From positions 225,793 through 289,792 of the forward strand of contig QWRD01000001.1 of the NCBI GenBank assembly GCA_003670575.1: DNA of 64,000 nucleotides, given 5' to 3'. This stretch comes from Chloroflexota bacterium (lineage in GTDB: Bacteria > Chloroflexota > Dehalococcoidia > UBA2979). This document shows, piece by piece, positions 34,126 to 43,385 of this stretch (positions within the stretch are counted from its first letter, which is position 1; each line of letters starts with the position of its first letter). The notes beneath the pieces were generated by a model. That model was not told the origin of the DNA, made no database searches, and saw nothing but the letters and a program-made list of their open reading frames with translations. The translations under genes were made by a program, and so were the position numbers.

Positions 34126-35148
34126 TCAGGCCGGCTGGTAGTCGCCGGGGCGCATCCGGATCGTCACCTCGTCGCCACGCCCCGCCTGCACTCGGTCGAG
34201 GTTCGCGCGCAGTCGGGCGAAGGTGTCCGTCCAGCCGGCGATCCCACCCGCGGAGTGTGGGGTCAGCACCACGTTGTCCAGCGTGCGCAACGCACTATCG
34301 CGCGGGAGCGGCTCCACGTTGAACACGTCCAGGCCCGCGCCGGCGATGCGGTGCTCCTGCAGCGCGCGAATCAACGCATCCTGATCGGTGGAGCGTGCCC
34401 GACCGCAGTTCACGAAGTACGCGCTGGACTTCATCAGACCGAACTCGCGCTCGCCCATCATCTGCAGCGCGCCGGGGCTGCCGGGGACGAAGCTCACCAC
34501 CACGTCCGACTGTTGCAGCAACTCGTCGAGCGGGGTCCAGCGCACGCCGTAGAACGTCTCCTGCTCTGGCGTGAGCGGGCGTCGACGGTACGCAAGCGTG
34601 CGCGTGTGGAACGGCGCGAGGAGCCGCGCGTACGACGCACCGATCTCGCCGAACCCGATGATCCCCACGGTCTTGTCGTTCAGGCTCTGGATGTCCGGAA
34701 TGCGCGCCCAGTTCACGGTGTTCTGACCACCGGTGTCGGCGGGCAACTCCTGCAGCTCCTCCGGGTTGAGGCGGCGGTTGAGCGCATCGATGGCGACATA
34801 CATGCGCCGCAGCAGCATGAGTGTCAGCGTGAAGCCGTGGTGTGCGACGCGGTCCGAGACGCCGAACGGTGTGACCGCGACTGGGATGCCGCGCTCCACC
34901 GCGTACGAGGCGTCACCCTGCGCGCGGAACCAGCCGATGCGCTGCATGAAGCGCAGGTTCGGCATCTGCTCGATGAGCTCGCGGTTCATTGGCGTGTCGA
35001 ACCAGACGGCGGCTTCGGCCTCCTGCCAGCGCGGCGGCAGCACGCCGGCGGTGTCGGCCACCGTCACATCGAAGTCCGGCGCGGGGAGATACTCGGCGGG
35101 GAAGTCCGCCAGCCGTGCTTCAAGGGGGTCGAGGAATGCGACGCGCAT
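34126..35148 (-). CDS. D-isomer-specific 2-hydroxyacid dehydrogenase
   Basis: 340-residue NAD-dependent dehydrogenase. KTVGIIGFGEIGASYARLL is the GxGxxG nucleotide fold. The catalytic triad is visible: Arg in NCGRARSTDQDAL, Glu in DVFNVEPLP and His in LTPHSAGG. It is closest in outline to phosphoglycerate/glyoxylate reductase-type members. Start at 35148 with AAGGAG upstream; the very long upstream frame to 36570 lies inside the neighbour's coding region and is rejected. The substrate is unknown. Confidence 0.92.
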   Translation of the reverse strand: MRVAFLDPLEARLADFPAEYLPAPDFDVTVADTAGVLPPRWQEAEAAVWFDTPMNRELIEQMPNLRFMQRIGWFRAQGDASYAVERGIPVAVTPFGVSDRVAHHGFTLTLMLLRRMYVAIDALNRRLNPEELQELPADTGGQNTVNWARIPDIQSLNDKTVGIIGFGEIGASYARLLAPFHTRTLAYRRRPLTPEQETFYGVRWTPLDELLQQSDVVVSFVPGSPGALQMMGEREFGLMKSSAYFVNCGRARSTDQDALIRALQEHRIAGAGLDVFNVEPLPRDSALRTLDNVVLTPHSAGGIAGWTDTFARLRANLDRVQAGRGDEVTIRMRPGDYQPA

Positions 35149-35264
35149 CACGGGTCTCCTTCGTCTAGTCACGGGATGATAGGGCAACCCGCCGAGGTGG
35201 TGCGGCGGTGCGGTGGTGCGGTGGTGGGTCGGCCCGACGGCGGCCCTCGGCGTGCCGGCGTCGC

Positions 35265-38200
35265 TCAGCCGCGCGCCAACTCCACGAACCGCGCGAGCGC
35301 GTTCGCAAGCCGCATCTGGCGCGGCGTCCGGCAGCGCACGCGCAGCAGCCGTGGGCTGGCGACCAGCACCGTCAGGCACTGGGCCCGCGAGCTGGCGACG
35401 TTCAGGCGGTGCAGGCTGTAGAGGAACTCCATGCCGCGCGGCGCTTCGTCGGCGGAGCTTGTCGCCATCGAATAGATGGCGATTGGTGCCTCCTGGCCCT
35501 GGAACTTGTCGACGGTGCTCACGCGCACTCGGCTGTTCGCGACGGTGGCGAGTCGTGCCTCGATGAGTCCGACCTGTGCGTTGTACGGCGTGATCACTAG
35601 CACGTCGTCGGCGCTCACCGCGTGCGGCGTGCCCGTCGTGTCGCGCCACGCGGCGGCGGTGCTGGATGCGCGGAACAGCGCCTCGAGGGCCGCGGCCAGC
35701 GCGCTCGCCTCTTCGTCGGAGTCGCTGGCGTTGCCCTCGTGGTCGACGGCCATGTAGCGGAGGCCGGTGCCGGTCAGCACGCCAGCGCCGGTCAACGCCT
35801 GCTGTTGCGTCGATGGTTCCGGATGCAGCCGACCTTCGTAGAACGCCTCCGAGGTGTATGCGCACACGTCCGGATGCAGACGCCACGTGCTGTCCAGGAA
35901 CAGCCCGAGGTGTGGCGGCATCGTTTGGTGCGCGCCCAGGAGGTGCCCGAGCGCCGAGCGCTCCGCACCGGGCGGATGGGAGCCCTGCAGCGGCTGATCC
36001 AACTGCTGCGGGTCCCCGAGCAGCACGAGGTTTGCCGCCGCTCCCGACACCGCGACGGTATTCGCCAGCGAGAGTTGCCCTGCCTCGTCGATGAACAGGA
36101 CGTCGAGGCTGCCGCGCAGTTCCTCCCGCGACCAGAGCCAGGCCGTGCCGCCGACCACATCGACGGTGTGCGCGGTGAGTTCGTTGTACACGCCGTCGTT
36201 GTCGAGCGGCGTCGCCGCGTCGAACGTCGGCGTGCCGCGGCTGCCCGCGTTCTGCGCGATACGCACGGAGACACCTCGTCGCGCGCCTTCCGCCGCGATC
36301 GCGCTCAGGAGGTTGCCGATCACCTCGTGGCTGTTGGCGGTCACGCCCACTCGTTTGCCGCGCCCCACGAGGTCTACAACCATCTGTGCGCCGACAGTGG
36401 TCTTCCCGGAACCGGGTGGTCCTTGCACCGCGAGGGTGGAGTGGTCCAACGCCGCGACCAGTCGTCGAGCAGCATCGCGGGCGTGCTCTCCCGGCGCGAT
36501 CAGTGCATCGCCCGCAACTTGCCCCACGCGCGGTGGCGTGCGGCGCAGCAGGTCGCGCGCCGCACGCCACTCCGGCCCGCTGGATGCGATGCCCTGTGCC
36601 ACGACCGCTGCGCCGGCGGCCAGCAGGCTGCCTTTGAGCGCGTCGGTGGGAATTATTTCCTTCGGGATGAGCGAGCTGGGCGCCGGTACGCCGGCCTGCA
36701 GCCCACGCCGGAGGTCGACCGTGCCCGCGTCGTCGATGGCGACAATGGTGCCGGGCGACTGTCCGGTCTCATCGACGACCTGCGTGCCGGGCTTGAGGTG
36801 ATGCTCCTGAGGCGGGAAGCGAAAGCGGTAGATCGCAGAGCGCCGCACCGTGCCGACGGTGCCCTCGTACGTGAGGCCACCGATCGCGTCGCGATCCTCG
36901 ATGCGCTCCTCATCGGTCATCGCGAGCAGCTCGAAGTAACGACGCCACGCCGACTTGTCTTCCCGGCGGTGCCAGTTCAGCAATTGAGCGAGTAGCCAAC
37001 GCGCATGCTGATCCGGGTCGCGCTCTGCTTCGTCTTCCGGTACGTCGACGACCAGTTGGTCGACCACGGCCTGTACTTCCGCAAGCACGGCGGGAAGGGC
37101 CTCGCCGGGCTCGGCTGGCTGCGGCGTGGGGCGGGGGAGCGGTTCGCCGAGGTGCGCCTCCAACTCGGCGCGGCGTTCCTCCAGCCAATCGCGGAGTCGC
37201 CACGTCGAGACACAGTCGTCGCGGTTGTACGCCTCGATGGTGTCGAGCACGCGCTGGTCGTCCGGGTTGTCGTCCACCCGCTCCAGCCATCGCTCGAACT
37301 CGACGATGCTCGAGTTCGCGTCGCGCATCTCGGCGGCTCGAGTGAAGCCGTAGAGGCGTTCGATCTTCTTGATCGAGTAGCTCTCGAAGGAAGCGCGCAC
37401 ACCTTGCCGCACCGCGCGAAACAGGTCGACGAATACACCTGCGCGCAGCAGTCCATCCACCTCCGCCTCGCGCGTCGCATAGCGGCCCATGAGGCGGCGC
37501 ATCGCCGTGGGCTCGTAGGGCGCGTAGTGGTAGACGTGCAGTTGCGGGTCAGCCTCGAGGCGGGCCATCACGAGGTCGATGAACGCCTCGAACGCCGTGC
37601 GCTCCGCGGCCAGCGTGGCTTCTCCCACCGCATCGAGTGCCCATATCGCGTGGAACCTGGCTGCCTCGTTGCTGTCGCCGGCGGTCGGCTCCAGCACTCC
37701 GAAGAGGTAGTCGATGCCATCCTCGAAGGCGAACGGGTCGCCCTCCATATCGAAGAAGAGATCGCCACGCGAGGGCGCGGGCAGGCTTGTGAGTCCACGG
37801 TCGGCGGTCAGCGCGTTGTCACGGTCGCGAGCCGGCGGCAGCAGTTCGTACAGCGGCCGAACGGCGCGCTCACCCTCCACCTGCAGCCGCGCCTGCTCCC
37901 GAACGCGGGTCATGCTCTCCCGCTGGCTGCCTTTCAGCGGTGGGTCGAGGCTCAACGGCACCGGTAGCCGACCGAGCGCCTCGCGGCTGTCGACGCCGCG
38001 CTCCCGCAGCAGGCGGCGCTGGCGTGCGCTGATGCCCGCGACGAGCGAGAGGTCGTCCTGCGCGCGTCGTTGGGCGTCGCAGCGGTCGCTCCAGCGGCAG
38101 ACATCGCAGTGCTCCACCGGATCGGGCTGCGTCGATGGTGGGTACGCGGCATCGAGGCTCATGGTGTCCAGGAAGTCGGCGCGCACCATGCGGACGTACG

Positions 38201-38789
38201 CGGCGTAGTCCGCGACGCGATGGGATTCCACCGCGTGCGCGCTGCCGCCCAGCGCCACGTGCATCCGCTCCGGCATCAACCCCTGCACCTCACCCAACAG
38301 CGCGGAGTAGAGCGACAGCTGCAGGATCGCGGAGCCCTTGGTGTGGCGGGCGAGCTTGGTGTCCCACACCTCGTAGCTCCATGCGCCGAGGTTGCTGCGC
38401 GTCTCCACGCGGCGCAGGAAGTCGGCGTGCCCCCGCCACGACCCATCGAACAGCGTCGCTTGGGTGATGACATCCACGCCGCGGCGCATCGCCTCGGTGG
38501 TCTCCGCTGCCGCCTCGATGAGTTGCACGCGCTGGTCGGCGATTGAGGCGTCGAGGTGGATCGCCTGCACTTCGTGCCCCGCGGCCTCGAGGTCGCGACG
38601 GAAGCGCTCCTCGTGCTGGATGCCGCGCAGCGCGATGCGGTCCAACTCCGGGTCCGGGCGCATCGGCCTCGCGACGAGGCCAGTCAACGCGGCGTGCTCC
38701 AGGTTCGTGAGGTGCTCGCAGGCCAGGAATCCGACGAGGTCAGTGGCTGAGTAGACCGGCTGTCCATTGATCGTCTGCATGTCGGGCAT
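35265..38789 (-). CDS. TM0106-type RecB-like nuclease fused to a DNA2/NAM7 helicase
   Basis: 1174 residues in three parts. An N-terminal PD-(D/E)xK nuclease (residues 1-250) has WDTKLARHTKGSAILQLSLYSAL and a Cas4/AddB-like cysteine set (DVCRWSDRC plus an N-terminal Cys) that would hold an iron-sulfur cluster. A central RNase-H-like exonuclease region contains FFDMEGDPFAFEDGIDYLFG. The C-terminal superfamily 1 helicase has Walker A GPPGSGKTT, Walker B LFIDEAG and VDKFQGQEAPIAIYSM ... LNVASSRAQ. Family members are thought to act in DNA repair or RNA/DNA processing. It stands alone, with no Cas or known defence gene beside it. Confidence 0.9.
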   Translation of the reverse strand: MPDMQTINGQPVYSATDLVGFLACEHLTNLEHAALTGLVARPMRPDPELDRIALRGIQHEERFRRDLEAAGHEVQAIHLDASIADQRVQLIEAAAETTEAMRRGVDVITQATLFDGSWRGHADFLRRVETRSNLGAWSYEVWDTKLARHTKGSAILQLSLYSALLGEVQGLMPERMHVALGGSAHAVESHRVADYAAYVRMVRADFLDTMSLDAAYPPSTQPDPVEHCDVCRWSDRCDAQRRAQDDLSLVAGISARQRRLLRERGVDSREALGRLPVPLSLDPPLKGSQRESMTRVREQARLQVEGERAVRPLYELLPPARDRDNALTADRGLTSLPAPSRGDLFFDMEGDPFAFEDGIDYLFGVLEPTAGDSNEAARFHAIWALDAVGEATLAAERTAFEAFIDLVMARLEADPQLHVYHYAPYEPTAMRRLMGRYATREAEVDGLLRAGVFVDLFRAVRQGVRASFESYSIKKIERLYGFTRAAEMRDANSSIVEFERWLERVDDNPDDQRVLDTIEAYNRDDCVSTWRLRDWLEERRAELEAHLGEPLPRPTPQPAEPGEALPAVLAEVQAVVDQLVVDVPEDEAERDPDQHARWLLAQLLNWHRREDKSAWRRYFELLAMTDEERIEDRDAIGGLTYEGTVGTVRRSAIYRFRFPPQEHHLKPGTQVVDETGQSPGTIVAIDDAGTVDLRRGLQAGVPAPSSLIPKEIIPTDALKGSLLAAGAAVVAQGIASSGPEWRAARDLLRRTPPRVGQVAGDALIAPGEHARDAARRLVAALDHSTLAVQGPPGSGKTTVGAQMVVDLVGRGKRVGVTANSHEVIGNLLSAIAAEGARRGVSVRIAQNAGSRGTPTFDAATPLDNDGVYNELTAHTVDVVGGTAWLWSREELRGSLDVLFIDEAGQLSLANTVAVSGAAANLVLLGDPQQLDQPLQGSHPPGAERSALGHLLGAHQTMPPHLGLFLDSTWRLHPDVCAYTSEAFYEGRLHPEPSTQQQALTGAGVLTGTGLRYMAVDHEGNASDSDEEASALAAALEALFRASSTAAAWRDTTGTPHAVSADDVLVITPYNAQVGLIEARLATVANSRVRVSTVDKFQGQEAPIAIYSMATSSADEAPRGMEFLYSLHRLNVASSRAQCLTVLVASPRLLRVRCRTPRQMRLANALARFVELARG

Positions 38790-38849
38790 CGTACCGCCCG
38801 ACTCCGGCGCGCGTATGATCGCGTGACAGCGCAGGTGTGGAGGTGGTCA

Positions 38850-39065
38850 GTGGAGGCGACATTGCAGGCCGTGCGGCCGTACGAGTTGCACGGCATCGTG
38901 TACTACCAGCTGCTGTATGCGCTGGACACCGATCCGACGCCGCGTGAGGCGCGACTCTCTCACGACATGGTGTACCCGGATCCGCAGCCGGGTGACCGCG
39001 TGGACGTGCATGCCATCCTGGGGATCGTGGACGCCGTTCGGCGCGTGCAGGCACCGGCGCCGTAG
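38850..39065 (+). CDS. Small hypothetical protein
   Basis: 71 residues (VEATLQAVRPYELHGIVYYQ ...), no family recognised. GTG 38850 is chosen because GGAGG lies 7 bases upstream; GTG 38823 in frame has no such site. Composition (Tyr, His, Asp mixed with hydrophobic residues) looks like a folded soluble protein and not a shadow frame. Divergent from the nuclease-helicase and convergent with the next small gene. Confidence 0.6.
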   Translation: MEATLQAVRPYELHGIVYYQLLYALDTDPTPREARLSHDMVYPDPQPGDRVDVHAILGIVDAVRRVQAPAP

Positions 39066-39084
39066 CGCGAGCCGCCCGAGGCTG

Positions 39085-39384
39085 CTACTCCGCCTTGCGA
39101 GCCGCGCGCGCCTCACGTGCCGCGCGCGCATCGGCGCGGAACGCATCGTGCGGCCGCCCCATCCAGTCCGGCGACGTCGGCCCGGCAGCGATGGACTTCG
39201 CGAGCCGCTCCAACGCCTCGTCGAACGTCGGACCGCCCGATCCCGGTTCCAGCACGGTCAGCGCGTACACCCCGTCCGCGCAGAACGCGCGCAGCCGGAA
39301 GTAGGGGACGATGTCCGATGACACGCGGTCCAGGCGCTCCACGCCGTGACTGTCCATCCACTCCCGGTAGTCCTGCGGCGGCAT
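39085..39384 (-). CDS. Hypothetical protein
   Basis: 99 residues, no recognised family. The N-terminal part (YREWMDSHGVERLDRVSSDIVPYFRLRAFCADGVYALTVLEPGSGGPTFDEALERLAKSI) looks like a small alpha/beta domain. The tail is Ala/Arg-rich and helical. GAGAGG lies about 9 bases upstream. Downstream of it on the same strand, 43 bases away, is the LLM oxidoreductase, which is transcribed toward it. Confidence 0.6.
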   Translation of the reverse strand: MPPQDYREWMDSHGVERLDRVSSDIVPYFRLRAFCADGVYALTVLEPGSGGPTFDEALERLAKSIAAGPTSPDWMGRPHDAFRADARAAREARAARKAE

Positions 39385-39426
39385 GGGCGCTGCCTCTCTA
39401 CGACCGACTCCGCTGCGAGGTTGAGC

Positions 39427-40368
39427 CTACCCGCGGGCCGCCAGCGCCACCGCGCCGAAGGCACGGGCGATCGAGCCGTCGCGATCGTCCGGGTCGATGA
39501 TCGGAGCGGCCAGCACCTCGGCCATCCCGGCCGCTTGCAGCGAGCGCAGGCCAGCAGCGACCTCCTGCTCCGTGCCGGAGATCACCAGGTCATCCAGCAG
39601 TGCGTCGCTGTACCCGTCGGCGATGTCGGCGTATCCCGCCTGCTCGAACATCGCGCGGTAGAACGGTGTGCGGCCGTAGTTGCCGAGGGTGGAGCGTGCG
39701 AGCTCGCGGACCGCGGCGCGGTCGGACAGCACGGAGATCGGTACGTGCGCGATCAATGGCGGCACCGGCCGACCAGCGCGTTCCGCTCCGCGCTGCAGCG
39801 CTGGCAGCGCCTGCTCCACCAGGTACGGGCGGGGGCACATCCAGGAGATCGCACCATCCGCCAACTCGCCGCACAGCTCGAAGGACTTCGGACGGAGCGC
39901 GGACGCCATCACCGGCACGTCCACTGCCTGCCGGATGCGGGTGCGCGCGGTGACCTGCTTCCCCTCGAACTCCACTTCGCCGGTGTGCAGCAGCGTGGTC
40001 AGCACCGTGAGGTACTCGCGCAGGTTGGTCAGCGGCGCGCTGAAGTCGTAGCCGTAGGCGCGCTCCATGTTGCCGATGTGCGCGGGCCCAACGCCGAGGC
40101 GAAACCGGCCGGGCGCGAGCGCCTCCAGCCCGAGCGCCTGCTGTGCGATGACGATGGGGTGCCGTGGCCAGGTCTGGATGATCGCGCTGCCCAGCAGGAT
40201 GCGACTCGTCTGCGTGAGCGCACCCGCGAACGCGATCAACGGGTCGTCACCGCCGGCCCCGCCGATCGTCGACCACGCGGCCTCGACGCCGGACGACTCC
40301 GCCTGCCGGATCTGCGCCACCGCGTCTGCCGCGTCCCGTGCCTGAATCGATACGCCGAAACGCGCCAT
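39427..40368 (-). CDS. LLM class flavin-dependent oxidoreductase
   Basis: 313-residue TIM-barrel enzyme of the luciferase-like monooxygenase/F420-dependent reductase group. RILLGSAIIQTWPRHPIVIAQQALGLEALAPGRFRLGVGPAHIGNMERAYGYDFSAPLTNLREYLTVL is the diagnostic block. It uses FMN or F420; the sequence does not decide which. ATG 40368 follows GGGAGG. Followed upstream by DUF2585 and CinA genes on the same strand, possibly one transcript. The substrate is unknown. Confidence 0.9.
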   Translation of the reverse strand: MARFGVSIQARDAADAVAQIRQAESSGVEAAWSTIGGAGGDDPLIAFAGALTQTSRILLGSAIIQTWPRHPIVIAQQALGLEALAPGRFRLGVGPAHIGNMERAYGYDFSAPLTNLREYLTVLTTLLHTGEVEFEGKQVTARTRIRQAVDVPVMASALRPKSFELCGELADGAISWMCPRPYLVEQALPALQRGAERAGRPVPPLIAHVPISVLSDRAAVRELARSTLGNYGRTPFYRAMFEQAGYADIADGYSDALLDDLVISGTEQEVAAGLRSLQAAGMAEVLAAPIIDPDDRDGSIARAFGAVALAARG

Positions 40369-40459
40369 GCCGTGCCTCCCTCGATCGTTCTTGCGCCATC
40401 TTCCAGAGGTGAGCGCCGCGAGGCAAGCGGCCCAGCGGTTCGCTGCCATCGAGGATTGC

Positions 40460-41032
40460 TTAGCCGCCCTGCTGCCATCGACGGATCGCGGCGATCGGGT
40501 AGAACAGCATGACGATGTTGACCAGCAGGCTGTCGCGGATCCAGAACAGCAGCACCACCTCCAGCGCGACGATGCCGAGCGCTGCTACCCGGCCCGGCAG
40601 CCGGCTGGCCAGCAGGAAGCCCGCGATGCAGAACGCCACGTCGCTGGTGGAGTTGATGACGCTGTCGCCGTAGTAGTCGAGCGAGATCGTCGCCTCGCGG
40701 TAGCGGTTGATGACGAAGTCCGTGTTCTCCGCGACCTCCCATGCGGCCTCGATGATCGTCGCGATGATCAGGCGAGTGCGCAGCGGACCGGATCTCCAGA
40801 GCAGTCGCAGAGCGCCATACAGCAGCACGCCGTGGGTGACGTGGGTGAGGCTGTACGGGTCGGCGAACTGCTGCGAGTTTTGGTTGCTCCAGATGTCACC
40901 GGACCACAGCGCTATCTCGCCACATCGACAAGCGAGTGCGCGCCCCATCACCAGCAGCGTGACCGCGAGCGCGAGCAGGATCGCGACTTCGATGAGGGCC
41001 GTGCGGGCCGTCGAGTGGCGTCGCAGCCGCAT
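40460..41032 (-). CDS. DUF2585 / UPF0314 membrane protein
   Basis: 190 residues, five hydrophobic helices. GRALACRCGEIALWSGDIWSNQNSQQFADPYSLTHVTHGVLLYGALRLL and IIEAAWEVAENTDFVINRYR are the conserved family stretches (a CxCG pair, NSQ, THxxHG and WExxENT). No biochemical role is known. It starts 14 bases after the CinA stop, so it is in one operon with it. Confidence 0.85.
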   Translation of the reverse strand: MRLRRHSTARTALIEVAILLALAVTLLVMGRALACRCGEIALWSGDIWSNQNSQQFADPYSLTHVTHGVLLYGALRLLWRSGPLRTRLIIATIIEAAWEVAENTDFVINRYREATISLDYYGDSVINSTSDVAFCIAGFLLASRLPGRVAALGIVALEVVLLFWIRDSLLVNIVMLFYPIAAIRRWQQGG

Positions 41033-41046
41033 CGCGTGCGCGGTCG

Positions 41047-41571
41047 TCAGGCCGGAGCGGCGGACGCTGGTGGGGCGTCGAGGATCGCGTCGCGCAGGAA
41101 GTGGAGCGCGAGCGTCGTGAACGCGGACATGTTCTCCGCGCGGTCATCGAGGCCGGTCTCCACTACCTCCGAGCGGCTGACCGGACCGGCGACGCTGAGC
41201 GTCGTGCGGCCGGCGGGCACCCCCGAGCGGGAGGGGCCGGGCCCGGCGAGTCCGGACTCCGCGATGCACCACGTGGCGCTCAGGCGTAGTCGCATCGCCT
41301 CGGCGAGGGAATCGAGCAGTGCGGGCGTCGTGCCCTGGTAGTTCGCGTACAGCTCCGCCGGCTGACCGGCGAGCGCGATGCGTGATGCACGCGTGTACAT
41401 CACGCCACCGCCCAGGTAGTAGCGGGAGGCACCGGGCACGCGGAGCAGGGCAGCGGATACCAGCCCCCCGGCTGTCGTCTCCGCGACCGCTACCGTCTCT
41501 CCGCGCGCTGTCAGCAGAGCAGCGATCTCATCGGCCAGTGACTGCTGCTCATCGGTGAGGAATGAGGTCAT
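41047..41571 (-). CDS. pncC: CinA family protein (nicotinamide-nucleotide amidohydrolase-like)
   Basis: 174 residues equal to the C-terminal CinA domain. VAVAETTAGGLVSAALLRVPGASRYYLGGGVMYTRASRIALAG carries the catalytic Ser/Lys region (AETTAGG in place of the common AESCTGG). CIAESGLAGPGPSR gives the second motif (GIAGP type). In E. coli PncC this domain deamidates NMN to NaMN. The replacement of Ser-Cys/Thr by Thr-Thr leaves activity uncertain. GGGGAGC precedes the ATG. Confidence 0.85.
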   Translation of the reverse strand: MTSFLTDEQQSLADEIAALLTARGETVAVAETTAGGLVSAALLRVPGASRYYLGGGVMYTRASRIALAGQPAELYANYQGTTPALLDSLAEAMRLRLSATWCIAESGLAGPGPSRSGVPAGRTTLSVAGPVSRSEVVETGLDDRAENMSAFTTLALHFLRDAILDAPPASAAPA

Positions 41572-41629
41572 CGAGTGCTCCCCGCATTCGGCCGACTGAT
41601 CCCGTGTGTAGCGTGGCAGCGAGCAGAGG

Positions 41630-43204
41630 TTATCGCGCTGGCCGAACGGCCTGTCCCTCGTGCAGCGTGTTCTGGCCAGCCACGATCACCAGATCGCCAG
41701 CGCGCAGGCCATCGGTCACCTCAACGTTGAGGTGGTCCGCCAGGCCAGTCGTGACGGTTCGGATGCGGACGGTGCCGTCCACCATCGTAAAGACGCGTGC
41801 GGCGGTGCCCTCGGTAATCAGGGCACTGGCCGGGACGATGATTGCGTTCGCCTTCTGGACCGTGAGCAGCCGCACCTGCGCAAGGGTGCCCGGGCGCAGG
41901 CGCCCCGTCGGATCATCGACGGCCACGATCACGTCCACGGTGTGAGCGCGGGCGTCGCCCGAGGGTGCGATCTGGCGGACGCGGCCGACCAGCGGTCGCT
42001 CTTCCCCCGAGATGGCGATCTCGGCGGCGAGCCCCGCCGAGATGCGAGGTGCATCGGTGTCGCGCAACGTGATGCGAACCTCGACGCCCTTCGCGGCCAG
42101 CATCAGCACCGGCGTCTGCAACGTCACGTTCGTGCCGGGTTCCACCATGCGCTGCGTGACCATGCCATCAAATGGGGCGCGAACGATCGTGCGCGCCAGA
42201 TTGGCCTCGGCGATCGCGGTCTGCGCCTGCGCGCGGGAGATTGTCGCGTTCACCGCCTGCATATCGGCCTCGGTGTAGGGCGTGAGCTTCGCCTCCAGGG
42301 TGTCGCGGGCCGTGGCGATCTGGGCGCGCTGCGTGCTGACCTCGGCCGCCGAGGGGTTGCCGAGCGCCTCCAGCTTCGCGCGTGCAGCCGCGACGTTGTC
42401 ACGGGCAGCCGCAGCGTTGCCGATCGCCGTGCGGTATGCGGCGTTGGCCGTCAGGACGGCAACCGCGCGCGCACCCAGGTCGCTGCGAGCGTCGCCGGCG
42501 CGGGAGGTGAGGAATGACTCGGCGGCCGCCTGTGCGTCGAGGCTGAGTGGCACGTCCGCACTGCCGCATGGAAGCCCGAACGAGAAGTTCGTGGCGCACG
42601 CGGTGGCGATGGCACCGAGCAACTGGGCACGGCTGTTGTCGCCGGCCAGTTCGCTACTCGCCACGCTTGCCTGGGCAGTCGCGAGGGTGGCACGAGCTGC
42701 GGCCACGTCGGCCAGCGATGGCGTCGACAACTGCGCGAGCCGGGCCTCAGCCGCAGCGAGCACCGCACGCGCGCCTGCGACATCGGTCGCACGCGGCCCG
42801 GTCAGCAGTTGGGCGCGACGTGCCTCTGCGGCCTGGAGGTCGGCCTGCGCCTGCTGCACCTGCAGTGGTAACGATTCGGACGCGAGGCTGGCGATGCGAT
42901 CGCCGGCACGGACGGTGCGGCCGACCTCGACATCGACAGTCGCGAGCATGCCGGCCGATGGCGGAGTGACCGTCGCCTGCTGTACGGAGGAGACGAGCCC
43001 CGAGTAGGCAAGTTCTGACCGAATTGGCCCGGTCGCCACGGTGTAGGTCTCGACAGGCGCTTTCGCCGCCGCCGCTTCCTGCACCTGCGACAGGTAGCGG
43101 ACGCCGAGGGCGGCCGCTACCAGGAGGCCAACGCACGCGCCGATAGCCGCGCTGGTCATCATTGGATGCCCATGGGCACGAGGGATCGCAGCTGATTCTT
43201 CCAC
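41630..43204 (-). CDS. Efflux membrane fusion (HlyD/RND adaptor) protein, long coiled-coil form
   Basis: 524 residues. An N-terminal transmembrane anchor (SAAIGACVGLLVAAALGVRYL) is followed by barrel-sandwich halves (SELAYSGLVSSVQQATVTPPSAGMLATVDVEVGRTVRAGDRI and ... ARTIVRAPFDGMVTQRMVEPGTNVT) enclosing an Ala-rich coiled coil of about 200 residues, then beta-barrel and membrane-proximal domains. The hairpin contains an insert with Cys203 and Cys213. GTG 43204 has AAGGA 7 bases upstream; Met-Met at 43162/43159 is the alternative. No pump gene is adjacent on this strand. Paralogous to the adaptor at 58.4 kb. Confidence 0.86.
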   Translation of the reverse strand: MEESAAIPRAHGHPMMTSAAIGACVGLLVAAALGVRYLSQVQEAAAAKAPVETYTVATGPIRSELAYSGLVSSVQQATVTPPSAGMLATVDVEVGRTVRAGDRIASLASESLPLQVQQAQADLQAAEARRAQLLTGPRATDVAGARAVLAAAEARLAQLSTPSLADVAAARATLATAQASVASSELAGDNSRAQLLGAIATACATNFSFGLPCGSADVPLSLDAQAAAESFLTSRAGDARSDLGARAVAVLTANAAYRTAIGNAAAARDNVAAARAKLEALGNPSAAEVSTQRAQIATARDTLEAKLTPYTEADMQAVNATISRAQAQTAIAEANLARTIVRAPFDGMVTQRMVEPGTNVTLQTPVLMLAAKGVEVRITLRDTDAPRISAGLAAEIAISGEERPLVGRVRQIAPSGDARAHTVDVIVAVDDPTGRLRPGTLAQVRLLTVQKANAIIVPASALITEGTAARVFTMVDGTVRIRTVTTGLADHLNVEVTDGLRAGDLVIVAGQNTLHEGQAVRPAR

Positions 43205-43385
43205 TGGGCAATCCTTACAGGGCCTACGGGCGGCGAATATACAACAAGAATCACCTGTACGGGAGATTCGGTAACCTTCTTGTCCGAGTGATACGCTACG
43301 CGCGCTATCGGGGGGTGGCTGGCGAACGGCCGGGCGGTTGGCTGGGCAGGCGTTCACGCTCGCCCAGTCGGGTTGCGAGGGGCTC

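Noticed and set aside
34126..36570. 814-residue frame fusing the hydroxyacid dehydrogenase to an upstream region
   Set aside because: The upstream 470 codons are the wrong frame of the nuclease-helicase gene, and a strong AAGGAG site places the true start at 35148.
35265..38789. Nuclease-helicase as part of a defence island
   Set aside because: Neighbours are ordinary metabolic genes, with no toxin, restriction, retron, CBASS or mobile genes within the window.
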